From the NCBI RefSeq assembly GCF_013340935.1, contig NZ_WHOS01000036.1:1-64000 (forward strand): 64,000 nt of DNA, given 5' to 3'. Source of the DNA: Azospirillum melinis. Lineage in GTDB: Bacteria > Pseudomonadota > Alphaproteobacteria > Azospirillales > Azospirillaceae. The translations under genes and the position numbers were made by a program. Below the pieces are notes generated by a model. The model was not told the origin of the DNA, made no database searches, and saw only the letters and a program-made list of their open reading frames with translations. Positions 1 through 9,502 of this stretch are shown piece by piece. Every line of letters starts with the position of its first letter. The first letter of the stretch is position 1.

Positions 1-663
1 CCGCCCTCCTCCCGGACCGCCAACCTCGGCGACCGCGCCTTCGGGCACCTGCGCGAGCTGATCCTCAGCCGCGAGATCCCCGGCGGCGCCGAGGTGCCGG
101 AGGGACGGCTGGCCGAGCGGCTGAACGTGTCGCGCACGCCGATGCGCGAGGCGCTGGTCCGGCTGGTCGGCGAGGGGCTGCTGGAGCGCACCAGCGAGCG
201 CAGCTACCGCGTCCGCATCGTCTCGGCCCGCGAGTTCTTCGAATGCATGCAGATGCGCGAGCTGCTGGAATGCCACGCCATCGAAACCGCGGTTCCGCTG
301 GTCGGCGACGCCGATCTGGCCGAGCTGCGGCGCGGGCTCGACGCGCTGGAAGGCGGCGAGGACGACATGCAGCACTGGCTCTACGACAACCATTTCCACA
401 GCTTCTTCGCCCGCGTCAGCGGCAACGCGACGCTGGCCGAGACCATCACCCGCATGCGGGTGGTCGCCCGGCTGTTCCGCATCTCCAGCAGCTTCCACCG
501 CAAGGGCGAGATCGACACGGAGCACCGGGCGGTGCTGGACGCGGTGGAGCGGCGCGACGCCGCCGCCGCCAAGGCCGCCATGCTGGCGCATCTGCGCAAC
601 CTCCAGGACGACGCCCGCCGCGCCATCGCCGCCGAGGCCAATCCGGGCGGCTATTTTTTGTAA
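1..663 (+). CDS. GntR/FCD-family transcriptional regulator (5' end outside window)
   Basis: The reading frame is open from base 1, so the true start lies upstream of the window; the first internal ATG is at 94. The visible 220 residues begin inside a winged helix-turn-helix (helix with RLNVSRTPMREAL, typical of GntR DNA-recognition helices) and continue into an all-helical FCD ligand-binding domain with His-containing segments (NHFHSFF) that usually hold a metal or carboxylate effector. It lies 62 nt upstream of the hydantoinase gene on the same strand and is the likely regulator of that gene and its DUF3830 neighbour. FCD-type regulators normally act as repressors released by a pathway intermediate; that role is inferred from the family. 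Confidence 0.88.
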   Translation, partial: PPSSRTANLGDRAFGHLRELILSREIPGGAEVPEGRLAERLNVSRTPMREALVRLVGEGLLERTSERSYRVRIVSAREFFECMQMRELLECHAIETAVPLVGDADLAELRRGLDALEGGEDDMQHWLYDNHFHSFFARVSGNATLAETITRMRVVARLFRISSSFHRKGEIDTEHRAVLDAVERRDAAAAKAAMLAHLRNLQDDARRAIAAEANPGGYFL

Positions 664-725
664 TTCCGCTTTTCCGTGATCCCGGCAACCGCAAGACCCG
701 TCCTTCGGGACCGAGGGAGAGTTCC

Positions 726-2150
726 ATGCCGCAGTTCGACACCGTAATCCGCAACGGCACGCTGGCCACCGCGTCCGACGTGTTCGCCGCCGACCTCGGC
801 GTGATCGGCGGCCGCATCGCCGCCATCGGCGCCGGGCTGGGACCCGGCACCCGCGAGATCGATGCGGCCGGCCGGCTGGTGATGCCCGGCGGCGTCGACG
901 GCCATTGCCACCTCGATCAGCCGACCAGCGACGGCTCGCAGTCGGCCGACGATTTCGAGACCGGCACCCGCTCGGCTGCCTGCGGCGGCACCACGACGGT
1001 CATCCCCTTCGCCTGCCAGTTCAAGGGCCAGTCGCTGCGCGACGCGGTGACCGACTACCACCGCCGGGCCGACGGCAAGGCGGTGATCGACTACGCCTTC
1101 CACCTCATCGTCAGCGACCCGACCGACCAGCTGCTCGGCCAGGACCTGCCGGCGCTGATCCATGACGGCTACACGTCGTTCAAGATCTACATGACCTATG
1201 ACGACATGAAGCTGAACGACCGGCAGGTGCTGGAACTGCTCAGCGTCGCCCGGCGCGACGGCGCCATGGCGATGATCCATGCCGAGAACGCCGACTTCAT
1301 CGGCTGGCTGACCGACAGGCTGCTCGCCGCCGGCCACACAGCACCACGCTACCACGCCGATTCCCGGCCGATGCTGGTGGAGCGCGAGGCGACCCACCGC
1401 GCCATCGCCATGGCCGAACTGGCCGATGTGCCGATCCTGATCGTCCATGTCTCGGGCCGCGAGGCCATCGAGCAGATCCACTGGGCGCAGGGCCGCGGCA
1501 TGCGCATCTACGCCGAGACCTGCCCGCAATACATGGTGCTGACCGAGCACGACCTGCACGGCCACGGCATGGAGGGGGCCAAGTGCATCTGCTCGCCGCC
1601 GCCGCGCGACAAGGCCAACCAGGCGGCGGTCTGGGACGCGCTGGCGGGCGGCACCTTCCACATCGTCTCGTCCGACCATGCGCCCTTCCGCTATCAGGAC
1701 CCCAAGGGCAAGATGCTGCACGGCGCCGACACGCCCTTCAACTGGATCCCCAACGGCGTGCCGGGCATCGAGACGCGGCTGCCGATCCTGTTCTCCGAAG
1801 GAGTGAAAAAGGGCCGCATCAGCCTCCAGCGCTTCGTCGAGCTGTCGTCGACCAACCCGGCCAAGATGTACGGCCTGCACCCGCGCAAGGGCAGCCTCGC
1901 CATCGGCGCCGATGCCGACATCGTCATCTACGATCCGGACCGCAAGGTGACCATCACCAACGCCATGCTGCACCACAATGTCGACTACACCCCCTACGAG
2001 GGGCTGGAGGTGACCGGCTGGCCGGAGACCGTGCTGTCGCGCGGCGAGGTGGTGGTGGAGGGCGGCGCCTGCGTGGCCCAACCCGGCCGCGGCGCCTTCC
2101 TGCGCTGCGACACGCCGGATCTGGCACGGCCGAAGGTCGGCGCCGACTGA
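726..2150 (+). CDS. hydA: D-hydantoinase / dihydropyrimidinase
   Basis: This 474-residue cytoplasmic amidohydrolase has the usual length for dihydropyrimidinases, which reversibly open the ring of dihydrouracil or 5-substituted hydantoins. Visible family signatures are the metal-binding HxH at His60/His62 (DGHCHLD), the lysine expected to be carboxylated at Lys153 (SFKIYMTYDD), HAEN, HVSG and the late SSDHAPF aspartate motif. The ATG at 726 is preceded by GGGAGAGTTCC, a reasonable ribosome binding site; the longer open frame upstream overlaps the regulator gene and is not coding. It sits between a GntR regulator and a DUF3830 gene and close to a dipeptide-type importer, so a role in hydantoin, pyrimidine or cyclic-ureide catabolism is likely. 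The exact substrate cannot be read from sequence. Confidence 0.9.
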   Translation: MPQFDTVIRNGTLATASDVFAADLGVIGGRIAAIGAGLGPGTREIDAAGRLVMPGGVDGHCHLDQPTSDGSQSADDFETGTRSAACGGTTTVIPFACQFKGQSLRDAVTDYHRRADGKAVIDYAFHLIVSDPTDQLLGQDLPALIHDGYTSFKIYMTYDDMKLNDRQVLELLSVARRDGAMAMIHAENADFIGWLTDRLLAAGHTAPRYHADSRPMLVEREATHRAIAMAELADVPILIVHVSGREAIEQIHWAQGRGMRIYAETCPQYMVLTEHDLHGHGMEGAKCICSPPPRDKANQAAVWDALAGGTFHIVSSDHAPFRYQDPKGKMLHGADTPFNWIPNGVPGIETRLPILFSEGVKKGRISLQRFVELSSTNPAKMYGLHPRKGSLAIGADADIVIYDPDRKVTITNAMLHHNVDYTPYEGLEVTGWPETVLSRGEVVVEGGACVAQPGRGAFLRCDTPDLARPKVGAD

Positions 2151-2197
2151 AGAGACGACTGCCCTTTCCTGAATTTCAGACGCGAGGATCACCGACC

Positions 2198-2614
2198 ATG
2201 GACGCCCTGACCATCACCGCCGGCCCCTTCACCTTCGGCGCCCGTTTCGAGACGGCCGCCGCGCCGAAGACCTGCGCCAAGTTCCGCAGCCTGCTGCCCT
2301 ACGAGGGCCAGATCGTCCATGTCCGCTGGAGCGGCGAAGGGGTGTGGATTCCGCTGGGCGACACCGATTTCGGCCTCGGCTACGAGAACCACACCAGCCA
2401 CCCGGCGCCGGGCCAGTTCATCCTCTATCCGGGCGGCATCAGCGAGACCGAGATCCTGCTGGCCTATGGCGGCGTCCAGTTCTCCAGCAAGATGGGCCAG
2501 CTCGCCGGCAACCACTTCATCACCATCACCGACGGGCTGGAGAATCTGGCGGAACTCGGCAAGCGCACCCTGTGGCAGGGCGCGCAGCCGATCCGCTTCG
2601 AACCGGCCCGCTGA
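2198..2614 (+). CDS. DUF3830 family protein (cyclophilin-like fold)
   Basis: This 138-residue protein resembles the DUF3830 family, small beta-rich proteins with a cyclophilin-like fold and no settled activity. Supporting segments are the early FGARFE strand, VRWSGEGVWIPLGD, the ENHTSHPAPGQFILYPGG stretch and the C-terminal GNHFITITDGLENL. No signal peptide or membrane segment is present. The ATG at 2198 follows GAGGATCACCGACC. It starts 47 nt after the hydantoinase stop and is almost certainly co-transcribed with it. A role as accessory or catabolic enzyme in the same pathway is inferred from context only. Confidence 0.75.
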   Translation: MDALTITAGPFTFGARFETAAAPKTCAKFRSLLPYEGQIVHVRWSGEGVWIPLGDTDFGLGYENHTSHPAPGQFILYPGGISETEILLAYGGVQFSSKMGQLAGNHFITITDGLENLAELGKRTLWQGAQPIRFEPAR

Positions 2615-2700
2615 CGCGGCAGCGGACATCGGCGGTCGGAACGACCTCAGCAACCGGGCCTGGGCGGTGACGGTGCCGCGGTCCGTTTCCGGCCCGTCCG

Positions 2701-4377
2701 TCAGGACGGCACGGGCTCCGGAGCCACGTCGTCGAACCGCCATTTGAGCCGCACGCCCCCCTCGCCCGTCGGCGCCAGCGCCGGAATGGCGGAGAGCAGC
2801 CGCCGCGTGTAGGCGTGGGACGGATGATCGAAGACGGTGTCGCGGTCTCCCTGTTCGACGATGCGGCCGTCCTGCATGACAACGACGCGGTCGGCGATCT
2901 GTTCGACCACACCGAGGTCATGGCTGATGAACAGGCAGGAAAAGCCGTGCCGCGCCTGGAGATCGGCGAACAGCTCCAGCACCTGGGCGCGCACCGTCAC
3001 GTCGAGGGCGGAGACCGGCTCGTCGGCGATCACGAAAGCCGGACGGCGGACCACCGCGCGGGCGATGGCGACGCGCTGGCGCTGGCCGCCTGACAGCTCG
3101 TGCGGATAGCGGTCGGCAAAAGGTCCGGCGAGGCCGACTTCCGACAGCACCTCTGCCACCCGGTCGGCCTTCTCGCCCCGGCCCATGGCTGGCACGGTGC
3201 GCAGGGCCTCGCCGACCAGCGCGCCGATGGTCATTCGCGGGTCGAGCGAGGAATAGGGGTCCTGGAAGACCATCTGGCAGTTGCGGCGGTAAACGGCCCA
3301 TCCCGGGCCGCCCGCCCCGATCGGCCGGCCGGCATAGCGGATGGTCCCGCCGCTGGAGGGCAGCAGCCCGGCGATGGCGCGGCCCAGCGTCGTCTTGCCC
3401 GAGCCAGAGCCGCCGACCAGGGCCACCACCTCCCGCGGCATGATCGACAGGGACAGGCCGTGCAGCGCGCGCTTGCCCGCTTCCTTGCGGAACAGGCCGC
3501 GGCGGCCGCCATACTCGACGACGAGGTCCCGGACCTCGATGATCGGCGTCGCGGCGGGCGGAATGGGCCGCGCGGGCAAGCGGCGCGGCATCGCCGACAG
3601 AAGTGCCCGGGTGTAGGGGTGTTGCGGCGCGCGCAGCAGCTCGTCGCTGCGCCCCTGCTCGACGATCTCGCCCCTGCGCATGACGATGATGCGGTCGGTG
3701 TAGCGCGCGACCATCGACAGGTCGTGGCTGATCATCAGCACCGCGGTCCCGTGCGCCCGCGTCAGCCCGACCATCAGCTCGAGAACGTCGCGCTGAACCA
3801 CGGCGTCGAGCGCCGTCGTCGGCTCATCGGCGATCAGCAGCGCCGGCTGGAGGAGCATGACCGAGGCCAGCATGATCCGCTGGCGCATGCCGCCCGAGAA
3901 CTGGTGCGGGTAGGCGGCCAGCGCCCCGTCGGGATCGGCGATGCCGACCCGCCGCAGCATGTCGAGCACCAGGGCGCGCCGTCCGTCGGCGGACAGCGTG
4001 CGCTGGTGCACGGCCAGCCCCTCCTCCAGCTGCCGCCCGATGGTCATCGACGGGTTGAGCGAGGTCATCGGCTCCTGGAAGACCATGCCGATGCGGCCGC
4101 CACGCAGGTCGCGCAGCTCCTTCGCCGACAAGCCGGCGAGGTCGCGGCCCTCGAAGCGGATGGTGCCGGCGGTGCGGCGGATCGCCGGCGGCTGGAGCGC
4201 CATGATGGAACGCACGGCCAGCGTCTTGCCGCTGCCGGATTCGCCGACGATGCCGACGATCTCGCCCGGCGCCACCGCGAAGCTGACGCCGCGGACGACC
4301 TCCGTACCGGTGGCCGCGACGCTGAGGCTCAGAGCCTCCACGTCGAGAAGGGCGCCGGAGGAAACGATGTCGGTCAT
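2701..4377 (-). CDS. Dipeptide-type ABC transporter ATP-binding protein, fused DppD-DppF
   Basis: This 558-residue protein has two complete ATPase cassettes in tandem, as in single-chain DppDF/GsiA-type proteins. The first carries Walker A GESGSGKT (residues 45-52), signature FSGGMRQR and Walker B IADEPTT; the second has GGSGSGKT, LSGGQRQR and IADEPVSALD. Each cassette ends with the oligopeptide-transporter extension (PHQF / QHPYTRALLSAMPR type). It energises import of peptides or peptide-like nickel or glutathione conjugates at the inner membrane. Its start lies 1 nt from the stop of the upstream permease gene, so it is the last gene of a four-gene importer operon reading leftward. Confidence 0.93.
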   Translation of the reverse strand: MTDIVSSGALLDVEALSLSVAATGTEVVRGVSFAVAPGEIVGIVGESGSGKTLAVRSIMALQPPAIRRTAGTIRFEGRDLAGLSAKELRDLRGGRIGMVFQEPMTSLNPSMTIGRQLEEGLAVHQRTLSADGRRALVLDMLRRVGIADPDGALAAYPHQFSGGMRQRIMLASVMLLQPALLIADEPTTALDAVVQRDVLELMVGLTRAHGTAVLMISHDLSMVARYTDRIIVMRRGEIVEQGRSDELLRAPQHPYTRALLSAMPRRLPARPIPPAATPIIEVRDLVVEYGGRRGLFRKEAGKRALHGLSLSIMPREVVALVGGSGSGKTTLGRAIAGLLPSSGGTIRYAGRPIGAGGPGWAVYRRNCQMVFQDPYSSLDPRMTIGALVGEALRTVPAMGRGEKADRVAEVLSEVGLAGPFADRYPHELSGGQRQRVAIARAVVRRPAFVIADEPVSALDVTVRAQVLELFADLQARHGFSCLFISHDLGVVEQIADRVVVMQDGRIVEQGDRDTVFDHPSHAYTRRLLSAIPALAPTGEGGVRLKWRFDDVAPEPVPS

Positions 4378-4378
4378 G

Positions 4379-5197
4379 TCAGGAGGCCCCTCTCATGCGC
4401 GGATCGAGCCTGTCGCGCAGCGCGTCGCCCAGCAGGTTGATGCCGAGCAGGGTCAGGGAGATGCAGAAGCCGGGGAAGATGGCGAGCCAGACCGCCTGGG
4501 CGATGAAGGGCCGGCTTGCCGCCAGCATGTTCCCCCAGGTCGGCGCCGGCGGCGGCACGCCCAGCCCAAGGAAGCTGAGCGCGCTTTCGGCCAGCAGAAC
4601 CCAGCCGAACATCGAGGTGGCCAGCACGATCATCGGCCCGACGCAGTTCGGCAGGATGTGGCGCAGGACGGTGTAGAGTTCCGAATTCCCCATCACGCGC
4701 GAGGCCTCGACGAACTCGCGCTCGCGCAGCGACAGCACCGTGCCGCGCACGATGCGGGCGACCGAGGGCGTGTAGGCGAGGCCGAGGGCGACGATGATCC
4801 CATAGCTGTTGGCGCCGGCCACCGTCAGCAGGCCGAGCGCCAGCAGGATCGCCGGAAAGGCCAGAAGGGCGTCGTTGAACGCCATCAGGATGCGGTCGGT
4901 CCAGCCGCGCAGATAGCCGGAGACCAGGCCGACCGCGGTGCCGAGCAGGCCGGCCGCCGCGACCGTGGACAGGCTGATCAGCATGCTGGTCGCCGCCGCC
5001 GCCATCAGGCGGCTCAGCACGTCGCGGCCGAACTCGTCTGTGCCCAGCCAGTGGGAAGCCCCCGGCGGAGCCAGCCGGCCGACGAAATCGATCTTGAGCG
5101 GGTCGTAGGGAGTCCAGACCGCGCCCAGCACCGCCCCGACGACGACCGTGCCGATGATCGCGCCGCCGAGGACGACGTTGAGGGAAAGCCGTTTCAT
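4379..5197 (-). CDS. Dipeptide-type ABC transporter permease (DppC-like)
   Basis: This 272-residue inner-membrane permease has an N-terminal membrane anchor, a short region with WLGTDEFGRDVLSR typical of DppC/OppC proteins, then five hydrophobic segments with the EAA-type loop (EASRVMGNSELYTVLRHILPN). The start is the ATG whose last bases overlap the stop of the upstream permease (ATGA at 5194-5197), implying translational coupling. A longer open frame extends right to 5776 but reads antisense to conserved codons of the neighbouring permease and is rejected. It pairs with the next protein to form the membrane channel. Confidence 0.92.
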   Translation of the reverse strand: MKRLSLNVVLGGAIIGTVVVGAVLGAVWTPYDPLKIDFVGRLAPPGASHWLGTDEFGRDVLSRLMAAAATSMLISLSTVAAAGLLGTAVGLVSGYLRGWTDRILMAFNDALLAFPAILLALGLLTVAGANSYGIIVALGLAYTPSVARIVRGTVLSLREREFVEASRVMGNSELYTVLRHILPNCVGPMIVLATSMFGWVLLAESALSFLGLGVPPPAPTWGNMLAASRPFIAQAVWLAIFPGFCISLTLLGINLLGDALRDRLDPRMRGAS

Positions 5198-6138
5198 TCC
5201 GCGGTCACCCTGGGATCGAAGAGCGGATAGAGCAGATCGACCACGAGGTTCACGGCCACGTAGACGAAGGCGACGAACAGCAGGCAGCCCTGGATGACCG
5301 GATAGTCGCGCGCGAAGATCGCGTCGACGAGCAGACGGCCGAGCCCCGGAATTGTGAAGACCGTCTCGACCACCGCGATGCCGCCCAGCAGGTTGCCGAG
5401 CACCAGCCCGATCAGCGTCCAGGTCGGCCCGAAGGCGTTCTTGAAGGCATGCCGCCACAGCACGGCGGATTCGGACAGCCCCTTGGCGCGGGCATGGGTG
5501 ATGTAGTCGAGACGCAGCACCTCCAGCGTGCTGGCGCGGGACATGCGGATCAGCACCCCCATCTCGTGCAGGAACAGGGTCATCACCGGCATGACGATGT
5601 AGAGCAGCGCCGCTCCCGGATCCTCGGAGAAGGACACGTAGCCGACGACGGGAAGCCAGTTGAGCTGCAGGCCGAGGAAGAGCAGCAGCAGCAGGCCGAG
5701 CCAGAAGGTCGGGATCGAATAGAGCAGCGTCGCCGTTCCGACCAGGAACAGGTCGGTGCCGGTGTTCTGGCGCCACGCGGCGATCATGCCGGCCGGCACC
5801 GCGAACAGGCTGGCCAGCAGCACGGCGATGAGAACGACACGCGCGCTGATCCAGAAGCGGTCGAGCACCAGCGGCAGGACCGGCTGGTTGGAGGTGATGG
5901 ATATGCCGAGGTCGCCGTGCAGCATGTTGCCGAACCAGATGCCGAACTGGACCGGCAGGCTCTGGTCGAGGCCCAGCCGCTCATGCAGGTCGGCGAGGCT
6001 GGCCGGGGTCGCGAGATCGCCGAGCATCAGTGCGGCGGGATCGCCCGGTATGAGGCGGATCAGCACGAAGACCGTCACCGCCATGATCAGCAGCGTCGGC
6101 ACCGCCATGGCGATCCGTTTGAACACGAAATGCAGCAC
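5194..6138 (-). CDS. Dipeptide-type ABC transporter permease (DppB-like)
   Basis: This 314-residue permease starts with the family-typical FVFKRIAMAVPTLLIM membrane segment followed by IRLIPGDPA, then further transmembrane helices and a MRMSRAST-like region before the EAA loop. I chose the GTG at 6138 because AGGAGA lies about six bases upstream and the protein then begins exactly where DppB homologues do; the longer frame to 6273 adds a charged, non-family extension. It overlaps the DppC-like gene by 4 nt and follows the binding-protein gene by 67 nt. Confidence 0.9.
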   Translation of the reverse strand: MLHFVFKRIAMAVPTLLIMAVTVFVLIRLIPGDPAALMLGDLATPASLADLHERLGLDQSLPVQFGIWFGNMLHGDLGISITSNQPVLPLVLDRFWISARVVLIAVLLASLFAVPAGMIAAWRQNTGTDLFLVGTATLLYSIPTFWLGLLLLLFLGLQLNWLPVVGYVSFSEDPGAALLYIVMPVMTLFLHEMGVLIRMSRASTLEVLRLDYITHARAKGLSESAVLWRHAFKNAFGPTWTLIGLVLGNLLGGIAVVETVFTIPGLGRLLVDAIFARDYPVIQGCLLFVAFVYVAVNLVVDLLYPLFDPRVTAE

Positions 6139-6205
6139 GCCCGTCTCCTCTCCGCGGCGGGACCCTGCTACCGGGGATCCCGCGACCTCACCCATGCGCG
6201 GACGA

Positions 6206-7756
6206 TCAGTTCCCGACCACCCTGGCGCCCCAGACGCGAGCCTTGCCTTCCCACGGGTCGGCTCCCTGGACACGCTTGGTGTGGGCCCAGGCTTCCTGAC
6301 CGTTGGAGAAGATGATCAGCGGAGTCGCCTCCATCTGCCGCTTGTGCAGCTCATCGAAGATCGCCTGGCGCTGCGCCTCGTCGGAGATGGTGGACACCTT
6401 CGTGATCAGGTCCTGGACCGCGGGATCGTCCCAGATCTTGCGCGGCTGGCTGTCCTTCGGGCCCGAGAACTGCTCATAGCTCAGCGCCGGGTCGAGGCGC
6501 CCGGAATAGGAGAAGGACATCATCTGGTAATTGCCGGTGTTGTAGCGGTCGAGCTGCGTCACCCATTCCAGCACTTCGATCTGGGCGTTGATGCCGACCG
6601 CCTGCATCATCGCCTGGGCGATCACCGCGGCGTTGAAGCTGGGGACATGGACGCGCTTGTTGGCGATGATTTTAATGGGCTCGCCCTTGTAGCCGGCCTC
6701 CTTGAGCAGCGCCTTCGCCTTGGCCGGGTCGTAGGTGTAGCCCTTGGCCTGGACGGCGTCGTAGTAGGCGGAGGTGACGGCAACGCCGGAATTGTTCGGC
6801 TTGCCTTCGCCATTCGTCACGGCGGCCACCAGCTGCGGGATGTCGAGCGAGGCGGCGATCGCCTGACGCAGCTTGACATTGCCGAGCAGCGGGTCGCGCG
6901 TCTGGAACAGGAAGGTGTGCTTGGTGGTGGACGGGTAGAAGCCGGCCTCGACCGTCTTGGTCTTGTTCAGCTCCGGCACGTCGGTTTCCAGCACCTGTGC
7001 CACGTCCACCGCGCCGGAGGCCAGCGCCGCCTTGGCCGTGGAGGCATCGGGAACCACCAGGAACTTCACCGAGGCGAGCGCCGTGCGCTTGGCCCCGACC
7101 ATGCCGTCGGGCTTGTCGCCCGGCGGCGACTGGTAACCGTCGAAGCGGGCGACGGTCACATACTCGCCGCGGCGCCATTCACCGAAGCGGAAGGGACCGG
7201 TGCCGACCGGCTTGTCCCAGCTGCCGTCGGGCTTCAGCGAGTCCTTGTGGAGGATGGCGGTACCGCCGCAATCGGTGCGGGCGAGGGCGTCGAGGAACAG
7301 CGCGCTGGCATGATCGAGCGTCATGGTGACGGTGCGGTCGTCCGGCGCCTCGACCTTCTCGACCTTCAGGCCGTTCCGCCCGTCGAAGTCGGAGCGGCAG
7401 CGCCAGTCCGTCTTCGGATCCATATAGCGGTTCCAGCTCCACAGCACGTCCGCCGACGTCAGCGGAGCGCCGTTGTGGAAGGTCACGCCCTGGCGCAGGC
7501 GGAAGCTGTAGGTCTTGCCGTCGTCCGACCGCTCGACCGATTCCGCAAGCAGCGGTGCGACGGAGCCGTTGGCGCGGTAGCCCACCAGCCCCTCGACCAT
7601 GTGCAGGACGACGGCATCGGTGTTGTCGTCCCGGTTCACGCCCGGATTGGTGCTGCGGATGTCGGCGTTCAGCGCGACGGTGATGCTCTGGGCGGAGGCG
7701 GTCGCCGCTCCAGCCGCCAGCGCCGTGCCCAACAGGGCTGCCAGGAACCTCGTCAT
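6206..7756 (-). CDS. Peptide/nickel-type ABC transporter substrate-binding protein (SBP family 5)
   Basis: The 516-residue product begins with a Sec signal peptide (MTRFLAALLG... ending near TASAQS) and continues as a family 5 solute-binding protein: early AESVERSDDGKTYSFRLR and the FHNGAPLTSADV motif are diagnostic of DppA/OppA/NikA-type proteins. The ATG at 7756 has a GAGGGG site about eight bases upstream; the alternative ATG at 7783 would add nine hydrophilic residues before the signal peptide. It is the first gene of the importer operon and delivers the ligand to the permeases in the periplasm. The next gene upstream is a gamma-glutamyltransferase-like enzyme, suggesting gamma-glutamyl or small peptide-like ligands. 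Confidence 0.92.
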   Translation of the reverse strand: MTRFLAALLGTALAAGAATASAQSITVALNADIRSTNPGVNRDDNTDAVVLHMVEGLVGYRANGSVAPLLAESVERSDDGKTYSFRLRQGVTFHNGAPLTSADVLWSWNRYMDPKTDWRCRSDFDGRNGLKVEKVEAPDDRTVTMTLDHASALFLDALARTDCGGTAILHKDSLKPDGSWDKPVGTGPFRFGEWRRGEYVTVARFDGYQSPPGDKPDGMVGAKRTALASVKFLVVPDASTAKAALASGAVDVAQVLETDVPELNKTKTVEAGFYPSTTKHTFLFQTRDPLLGNVKLRQAIAASLDIPQLVAAVTNGEGKPNNSGVAVTSAYYDAVQAKGYTYDPAKAKALLKEAGYKGEPIKIIANKRVHVPSFNAAVIAQAMMQAVGINAQIEVLEWVTQLDRYNTGNYQMMSFSYSGRLDPALSYEQFSGPKDSQPRKIWDDPAVQDLITKVSTISDEAQRQAIFDELHKRQMEATPLIIFSNGQEAWAHTKRVQGADPWEGKARVWGARVVGN

Positions 7757-7825
7757 CGACCTACCCCTCTGTTCATGCGTCATTGTCGTTGAACGCCGGC
7801 CTGTTTGCCGGCCGGCGCGTAAAGG

Positions 7826-9487
7826 CTAGGAACCACCTGCCGCCGGCCCGGATGGCCCGGCCGGCGGACGCACGCGGATCGCCATGCCGTCCCGCTGCGG
7901 ATCGGCGCCACCGCTGCAGACCCCGCCGTCGATGCGGATGCCGTGCAGGGCGGCGAAGGCGTAGCTCTGCCACGACCGCTTCACCGCATAACCCTGCTCC
8001 GCCAGCGCATCGGTGACCGAGCGGCGGATGCGGTTCGACACGTCGATGGTGTTGGAGACCGCCATGACGCGCGGGGCGCTGACCGCCTCCAGCATCGGCA
8101 TGCCGAAGTCGATCACGTTCATGATCCCCTGCGCCATCGCCGGGGCGATGTAGCTGCCGCCCGGCGCCCCCATCACGACGAAGGGCCGGTCGCCCTTGAA
8201 GACGATGGTCGGCGCCGCGGAGCTGGCGCGCCGCTTGCCCGGCGCGATGGAGCCGGCGCGCCCCGGCCGCGGGTCGAAGCGGGCCATGGTCCCGTTGTAC
8301 ATGAAGCCGAGACCGTCGGTAATGGCGCCCGACGGGCTGCCCAGCGTGTGCGTCAGGGCGACGGCATTGCCCTGGGCGTCCACCACCGAGATGTGCGTGG
8401 TGTCGCGGCTGGATTTGTCGAGCCGCGACACCTCGGCGCGGTTGCCGGCGCGGATGTCCTCGGCCAGCGCCCCGCAATAATCCTTGGCGATCAGCCGGTC
8501 CACCGGGACCTCCACATAGGCCGGGTCGCCCATGTGCCTGTCCTTGTCCACCGTCATCCGCTTCATCGCCTCGGCAAGCAAGCGGACATGCTCGGCCGAG
8601 CCATGCTCCAGCGCGCCGATGTCGAAATTCTCCAGGATGTGGAGAAGCTGGAGCATCGGGAAGCCGCTGGCCGGCGGCGGGCTGGTCGAGATGCGGTGCC
8701 CGCGATACTCGCCCCAGACCGGCGCCGCGGTCGAAACCTCGTAGGCGGCGAGATCGTCCAGGCCGATCAGCCCGCCATGCACCGCCATGTCGGCGGCGAT
8801 CTCCTCCGCGATCTCGCCGCGGTAGAACAGGTCGGGTCCGCCCGCCGCGATCCGCTCCAGCGTCCGCGTCAGGTCGGGGTTGAGGACGAGATCGCCGGGG
8901 CGCTTCACCGTGCCGTCGGGCCGGAAATAGATGTCCCGGCCGGTGCGGCTGTGGCGCAGCTTGTCGATGGTGTCGACCTCGCCGCTGCCGCTCTGGTCGA
9001 GCGACCAGTACCAGTGGACATGGGGCCGGACCATGAAGCCGCGCCTGGCCTGGGCGATGGCCGGGGCCATCACGTCGGCCCAGTCGAAGGTCCCGTAGCG
9101 GCCGAGCGCCTCGGCATAGCCCTTCAGGCTGCCCGGCGTGCAGACGGCGAGATGGCCGATCTCGCTGATGCCGCCTTCGAGCAGGAAGCCGAAGCCGTCG
9201 CGCGTCTGGCCGAGCAGCAGGTCGGTCCACATGTCAGGCCGGGCGGCGAGCGGGGCGCGGGCGTAGAATTCCAGGATGTCGTGGACGCCGCGTCCCGGCA
9301 TGTAGACCTGCATCGAACCGAAGCCGCCGATGCCCGACATCTGGGGATCGACGACCCCCTGGACGAAGGCGCAGGCGATGGCCGCGTCGACGGCGTTGCC
9401 GCCGCGCTCCAGCACCTCCGCCCCGGCTTCCGCCGCCTCGGGCTGGGGGGCGACGATCATCGCCTCCCCGATCCGCTCTGCCACCAT
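7826..9487 (-). CDS. Gamma-glutamyltransferase-like Ntn-hydrolase
   Basis: This 553-residue protein belongs to the gamma-glutamyltranspeptidase family, made as a proenzyme that self-cleaves before a catalytic threonine. The nucleophile motif TTHISVVD places it at Thr363; other family signs are ERGGNAVDAA near the N-terminus, SGIGG, and the GSP(S)GAI and GAPGGSYI segments of the small subunit. There is no signal peptide, so unlike the E. coli periplasmic enzyme it is predicted to be cytoplasmic, which fits hydrolysis of an imported gamma-glutamyl compound. It lies between the importer genes and an alpha/beta-hydrolase gene, all leftward. Confidence 0.87.
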   Translation of the reverse strand: MVAERIGEAMIVAPQPEAAEAGAEVLERGGNAVDAAIACAFVQGVVDPQMSGIGGFGSMQVYMPGRGVHDILEFYARAPLAARPDMWTDLLLGQTRDGFGFLLEGGISEIGHLAVCTPGSLKGYAEALGRYGTFDWADVMAPAIAQARRGFMVRPHVHWYWSLDQSGSGEVDTIDKLRHSRTGRDIYFRPDGTVKRPGDLVLNPDLTRTLERIAAGGPDLFYRGEIAEEIAADMAVHGGLIGLDDLAAYEVSTAAPVWGEYRGHRISTSPPPASGFPMLQLLHILENFDIGALEHGSAEHVRLLAEAMKRMTVDKDRHMGDPAYVEVPVDRLIAKDYCGALAEDIRAGNRAEVSRLDKSSRDTTHISVVDAQGNAVALTHTLGSPSGAITDGLGFMYNGTMARFDPRPGRAGSIAPGKRRASSAAPTIVFKGDRPFVVMGAPGGSYIAPAMAQGIMNVIDFGMPMLEAVSAPRVMAVSNTIDVSNRIRRSVTDALAEQGYAVKRSWQSYAFAALHGIRIDGGVCSGGADPQRDGMAIRVRPPAGPSGPAAGGS

Positions 9488-9502
9488 GATCGGCCCCCCC
9501 TC